Assembly (NCBI GenBank): GCA_050945995.1
Contig: JBMNUA010000106.1
Span: 1-8,191, forward strand
Origin: RUG11247 sp050945995
Lineage (GTDB): Bacteria > Bacillota > Clostridia > Christensenellales > Aristaeellaceae
Length of the DNA stretch: 8,191 bases
Reading direction: 5' to 3'
The translations under genes and the position numbers were made by a program. The notes under the pieces are model-generated. The model saw only the letters and a list, made by a program, of their open reading frames with translations, had not been told where the DNA came from and did no database searches. This document shows, in pieces, positions 5,334 to 8,191 of the stretch; position 1 is the first letter of the stretch; each line of letters opens with the position of its first letter.

Positions 5334-5969
5334 ATGAAACAGACGTATTCTTTGGCAATCAACGGAATTTTCATCGCCCTGGTGCTGCTTTTGGGGCTCA
5401 CGCCCCTGGGGCTGATCCCGCTCGGCTTTGTCAACTTGACGATTTTGCACATCCCCGTCATCATCGGCACAATCCTGCTCGGCATCAAAACCGGGCTGAT
5501 CCTCGGGCTGTGCTTCGGCACGGTCAGTCTGATGAGCCTGCTCGGGCTCTCGCTCGCGCCCGCGTCCGCGCTGGGGCTGAATCTGCTCGCTGCAAACCCG
5601 TTTTACGCCGTCACCATGTGCATATTGCCGCGGCTGCTCGTCCCGGTGGTCACGCACCTTGTCTACCGCGCAATCGCGCGCGGGCGCGGGCAGCATCTGC
5701 GCGCCGTGCCGTTTGCCGCGCTTGCGGGCTCTGTGACAAACACCGTGTTCTACCTCGGGCTGATGTACGGCTTCTACGCGCTGGCGGGGCTTGATCTGGC
5801 GGCGCTCGCGCAGCGGTTGGGCGTTGCGGGGCTGAGCTTTTTCGGCATCATCCTCGCGATTGCGACCGGCGGCGGCGGCGCGGAGGCGGTCGCCGCGGCG
5901 ATCCTGTCTCCGCCCATCGCGGCGGCGATCTGGAAAACGAAATCCGACACGAAAGGTTCAAGCGCATGA
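5334..5969 (+). CDS. ECF transporter S component, probably for pantothenate
   Basis: The 211-residue integral membrane protein has about six hydrophobic segments and the hallmarks of ECF-type vitamin S components of the folate/pantothenate kind (ECF_trnsprt family). These are an N-terminal LTILHIPVIIGTILLG stretch (35-50), GSVTNTVFYLGLMYG (132-146) and EAVAAAILSPPIAAAIW (184-200). Such proteins bind the vitamin and work with the shared EcfT-EcfA-EcfA' energising module, which is not encoded here. The best clue to substrate is coaX, overlapped by 4 nt (ATGA), which phosphorylates pantothenate; a PanT role is therefore inferred, not proven. Folate or another vitamin remains possible. The ATG at 5334 follows GGAGG at 6 nt. 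It starts the operon behind the structured leader at 5254-5314. Confidence 0.88.
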   Translation: MKQTYSLAINGIFIALVLLLGLTPLGLIPLGFVNLTILHIPVIIGTILLGIKTGLILGLCFGTVSLMSLLGLSLAPASALGLNLLAANPFYAVTMCILPRLLVPVVTHLVYRAIARGRGQHLRAVPFAALAGSVTNTVFYLGLMYGFYALAGLDLAALAQRLGVAGLSFFGIILAIATGGGGAEAVAAAILSPPIAAAIWKTKSDTKGSSA

Positions 5970-6736
5970 TACTGACGATGGACATCGGAAACTCGAACAT
6001 CAAAACCGCGTTGTTTGACGGCATGGAGATGAAGAAATACTGGCGCATATCGACCAACCGCATGATGTCGTCGGACGAATACGGCATACTGCTGTGCGGC
6101 ATGTTCCGCCACGAAGGCTACCGCCCCGATTGCGTCACGGGCATTATGATGTCCTCTGTCGTGCCGTCGATCAACTTCACCATCGAGCATATGTGCCGCA
6201 ACTACTTCGGGCGCGCGCCTCTGACGGTCGCGCCCGGGGTGAAAACCGGCATCAACATCCGCTACGAAAACCCGCGCGACCTCGGCAGCGACCGCATCGC
6301 CAACGCCGTCGCCGCCTATGAAATCTACGGCGGTCCCTGCATCACCGTGGATTTCGGCACGGCGACCACCTTTGGGGTGATCTCCGCGCGCGGCGAGTTC
6401 CTCGGCGGCGCGATCTGCCCGGGACTCAAGCTCGCGGCGGAGGCGCTGACCGAAAAGACGGCGAAATTGCCCCGCTTTGAATTGGTCAAACCCGAGCAGG
6501 TGATCGGGAAAAATACGATCACGAACATGCAGTCGGGCATCATCTACGGTTACATCGGGCAGATCGAGTACCTCGTGCGCCGCATGAAGGCGGAGATCGA
6601 CGCGCCGAACGCGCGCGTGGTCGCAACCGGCGGGCTCGCGCTTCTCGTCTCAGAGGAATCGCAGGCGATCGACGTGCTCGACGGGCTTTTGACCCTCAAG
6701 GGGCTTCGCAGCATCTACGCAAAGAATATCGAATAG
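5966..6736 (+). CDS. coaX: Type III pantothenate kinase
   Basis: This cytoplasmic enzyme makes 4'-phosphopantothenate from pantothenate and ATP, the first step of coenzyme A synthesis. The type III form needs a monovalent cation and is not inhibited by CoA. The 256-residue length is normal. Signatures of its ASKHA fold are DIGNSNIKTALFDG (6-19, phosphate loop), NPRDLGSDRIANAVAA (102-117) with the probable catalytic Asp109 in a GSDR variant of the usual G-[AT]-DR, VDFGTATTFGVI (128-139), GGAICPGLKLAAEAL (147-161) and ATGGLA (220-225). The start ATG overlaps the stop of the S-component gene (ATGA, 4 nt), with AAAGG about 9 nt upstream, so the two proteins are probably made together. A terminator follows 5-10 nt after the stop. 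Confidence 0.96.
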   Translation: MILTMDIGNSNIKTALFDGMEMKKYWRISTNRMMSSDEYGILLCGMFRHEGYRPDCVTGIMMSSVVPSINFTIEHMCRNYFGRAPLTVAPGVKTGINIRYENPRDLGSDRIANAVAAYEIYGGPCITVDFGTATTFGVISARGEFLGGAICPGLKLAAEALTEKTAKLPRFELVKPEQVIGKNTITNMQSGIIYGYIGQIEYLVRRMKAEIDAPNARVVATGGLALLVSEESQAIDVLDGLLTLKGLRSIYAKNIE

Positions 6737-6740
6737 GCAT

Positions 6741-6783
6741 AAAAACGGTGCGCCCCGGGAGAGATTCCCGAGGCGCATTTCCT
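6741..6783. terminator. Bidirectional rho-independent terminator between coaX and the MATE gene
   Basis: TGCGCC-C-CGGGA (6749-6760) pairs with TCCCG-A-GGCGCA (6766-6777). This is a 12-position stem with one C/A mismatch and a 5-nt loop. The plus strand continues with TTTCCTAT, and the minus strand with CCGTTTTTA. It can stop coaX transcripts coming from the left and MATE transcripts coming from the right. The MATE stop codon is 13 nt to the right. Confidence 0.85.
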
Positions 6784-6795
6784 ATCTAAAAATCC

Positions 6796-8154
6796 TCATA
6801 TCCGCGCCGCCTTCTTCCACCGCCCGCTCGCGTGGAAGCCCGACGCGATCACGATCCCCACGCCCCAGCCGACGAGCACCGCAATCGCCATCACGCGGTT
6901 TCCGAAAAACTGGACGCACGCGTAGGTAAATATCACGCGCACCGCGAGATCCGCAATCGTGCTGATCATGAAGGCGGGCATGTAGCCCGCGCCGCGCGCC
7001 ACGTTGTTGAACACATTAAACAGGCAGAACGGCGCCATGCCCAGCACGACCACGCGCAGGTAGAAAAGCCCCGCGCCGATCACCTCGTCCGTCGGCACGT
7101 CCACAAACAGCGCGATCAGCCGCTCGCCCCAGAGGTACACCACCCCGACCATGAGCAGCGAAAACATCACCATGAACGCGAGCGATGAGCGGATGCCCAC
7201 GCCGATGCGCTCCGTTCTGCGCGCGCCGATGTGCTGCGCGGTGTAGGTGGACAGCGCCGAGCCGCCCATGTGAATCACCGTTGACATCATCTGATGGATG
7301 CGCACGGCGGACGCGTACCCCGCCATGAACGCCGAACCGAAGCCGTTGACCACCGCCTGCACAAACAACGGGCCGATGGACACCACCGACATTTGGATCA
7401 TCGAGGGCACGCTGATGCGCAGCATCGTCGCGAGTTTCTTTTTGTCGAACGCGTGCACCGGCTGCGCGCCGGAATCGATCGCCCGCGCCTTTTTGAGCAG
7501 CACAAACAGCGAGAGGAAGCATGCCAGCCCCTGCGCGATGAAGGTCGCCCACGCGACGCCCTTGACCGCCCAGCCGAGGTAGCGAACGAAGATGTAGTTG
7601 AGCCCCACATTCAGCGTCGTGGAGAAGATCAAAAAGCCCAGCGGCTTTTTGGAATCGCCCATGGCGTTAAACACCGCGTTGCACACATTGTAGATAAATA
7701 GGAAGGGGAGCCCATAGGTGTAGATGGATAAATAGTCCACCGCCGCGGGGAATACGTCCTCGGGCGTGTTGAGAAGCCGCGTGATCGGTGCGGAGACGAC
7801 CGCACCGATCGCCGACAATACAATCGAGAGCCCGCCGAAGAAGATGAGGGACGTAAACAGCGTCGTCTTCATATCGCCGTATCGCTTCGCACCGTAGAGC
7901 TGCGAGATCACAACGCCGCAGCCCATCGACGCGCCTGAGCCGAGCATCACAAACAGCGCCGTGACCACGCTCGACGCGCCGACCGCCGCCAGCGCCTGCT
8001 CGCCCGAGATGCCGCCGCCGCCGATGTCCGCAAAATTGCCGACGATGAGCGAGTCCGCAAGGTTGTAGAATTGCTGGATGATGCCGCTGAGCATCAGCGG
8101 TATGGCAAACCGCAAAAGGACTTTCCAGGGTTTCCCCTGCGTCATGTCAAGCAT
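6796..8154 (-). CDS. MATE-family efflux transporter
   Basis: The 452-residue protein has about 12 hydrophobic segments in two MatE domains (about 15-175 and 245-405). MATE proteins export organic cations, drugs or metabolites by Na+ or H+ antiport across the cytoplasmic membrane. Typical motifs are LSGIIQQFYNLADSLIVGNF (22-41), GASMGCGVVISQLYGAKR (74-91), NAMGDSKKPL (163-172), STYTAQHIGARRTERI (302-317) and VARGAGYMPAFMIS (385-398). The first external loop carries an extra glycine-rich IGGGGISGEQ insert (44-53) where related proteins go almost directly from GNF to ALAAVG. The ATG at 8154 has GGAG about 10 nt upstream. I see no convincing promoter in the 37 nt left before the window edge, so its promoter or a preceding operon gene lies to the right. 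The substrate cannot be predicted. Confidence 0.95.
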   Translation of the reverse strand: MLDMTQGKPWKVLLRFAIPLMLSGIIQQFYNLADSLIVGNFADIGGGGISGEQALAAVGASSVVTALFVMLGSGASMGCGVVISQLYGAKRYGDMKTTLFTSLIFFGGLSIVLSAIGAVVSAPITRLLNTPEDVFPAAVDYLSIYTYGLPFLFIYNVCNAVFNAMGDSKKPLGFLIFSTTLNVGLNYIFVRYLGWAVKGVAWATFIAQGLACFLSLFVLLKKARAIDSGAQPVHAFDKKKLATMLRISVPSMIQMSVVSIGPLFVQAVVNGFGSAFMAGYASAVRIHQMMSTVIHMGGSALSTYTAQHIGARRTERIGVGIRSSLAFMVMFSLLMVGVVYLWGERLIALFVDVPTDEVIGAGLFYLRVVVLGMAPFCLFNVFNNVARGAGYMPAFMISTIADLAVRVIFTYACVQFFGNRVMAIAVLVGWGVGIVIASGFHASGRWKKAARI

Positions 8155-8191
8155 TGGTATATCACTCCGATGTATTTTGTTTGCACCCTTA

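Noticed and set aside
2380..6677. An identical 17-nt word at 2380-2396 (DUF3810-like gene) and 6661-6677 (coaX).
   Set aside because: Both copies encode QAIDV in the preferred codons of this genome and the flanks diverge, so chance and codon bias explain it.
1..8191. CRISPR array, tRNA, rRNA, phage or transposase genes.
   Set aside because: No regular repeat-spacer array, cloverleaf-like sequence, rRNA signature, integrase or transposase motif was seen; the only mobile-like item is the short palindrome at 218-382.

Overview
The window is a gene-dense, GC-rich bacterial chromosome segment. It carries eight complete protein genes and the first 42 codons of a ninth. Bacillus-type glucose-6-phosphate isomerase, type III pantothenate kinase next to an ECF S-component transporter, a DUF3810-like protein, strong GGAGG ribosome sites and TATAAT promoters together suggest a high-GC Firmicute of the Clostridia (possibly a Christensenellales-like gut lineage). 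That placement is an inference from gene content and style, not from a marker search.

Layout from left to right. The start of a probable mannitol dehydrogenase-family oxidoreductase (minus, 1-128) has its own promoter, which sits inside the T-tract of a terminator-like hairpin. Next come a 165-bp imperfect palindrome with TA ends (218-382) that looks like a foldback/MITE-like element, and then pgi (minus, 387-1793). A divergent promoter region leads to a membrane-anchored HExxH protein of the DUF3810 type (plus, 1997-2896). After a short convergent gap is a tightly packed four-gene minus-strand operon transcribed from a strong promoter near 5184-5212. In transcription order it encodes a VOC (glyoxalase-fold) protein, a cupin, an EamA/DMT transporter and a GNAT acetyltransferase. 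Gene junctions there are 4 nt, 1 nt and a 1-nt overlap.

Divergent to that operon is a two-gene plus-strand operon: an ECF transporter S component, probably for pantothenate, overlapping coaX by 4 nt. Uptake and phosphorylation of vitamin B5 would thus be made together. The leader of this operon can fold into a closed, branched structure that I cannot assign to a known riboswitch class. A bidirectional terminator separates coaX from a convergent MATE efflux transporter (minus, 6796-8154).

Most of the content is ordinary housekeeping and transport. The items most worth a second look are the palindromic element behind pgi, the structured leader of the vitamin operon, and the VOC-cupin-EamA-GNAT cassette, whose substrate is unknown. 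I did not find a clearly new multi-gene system.
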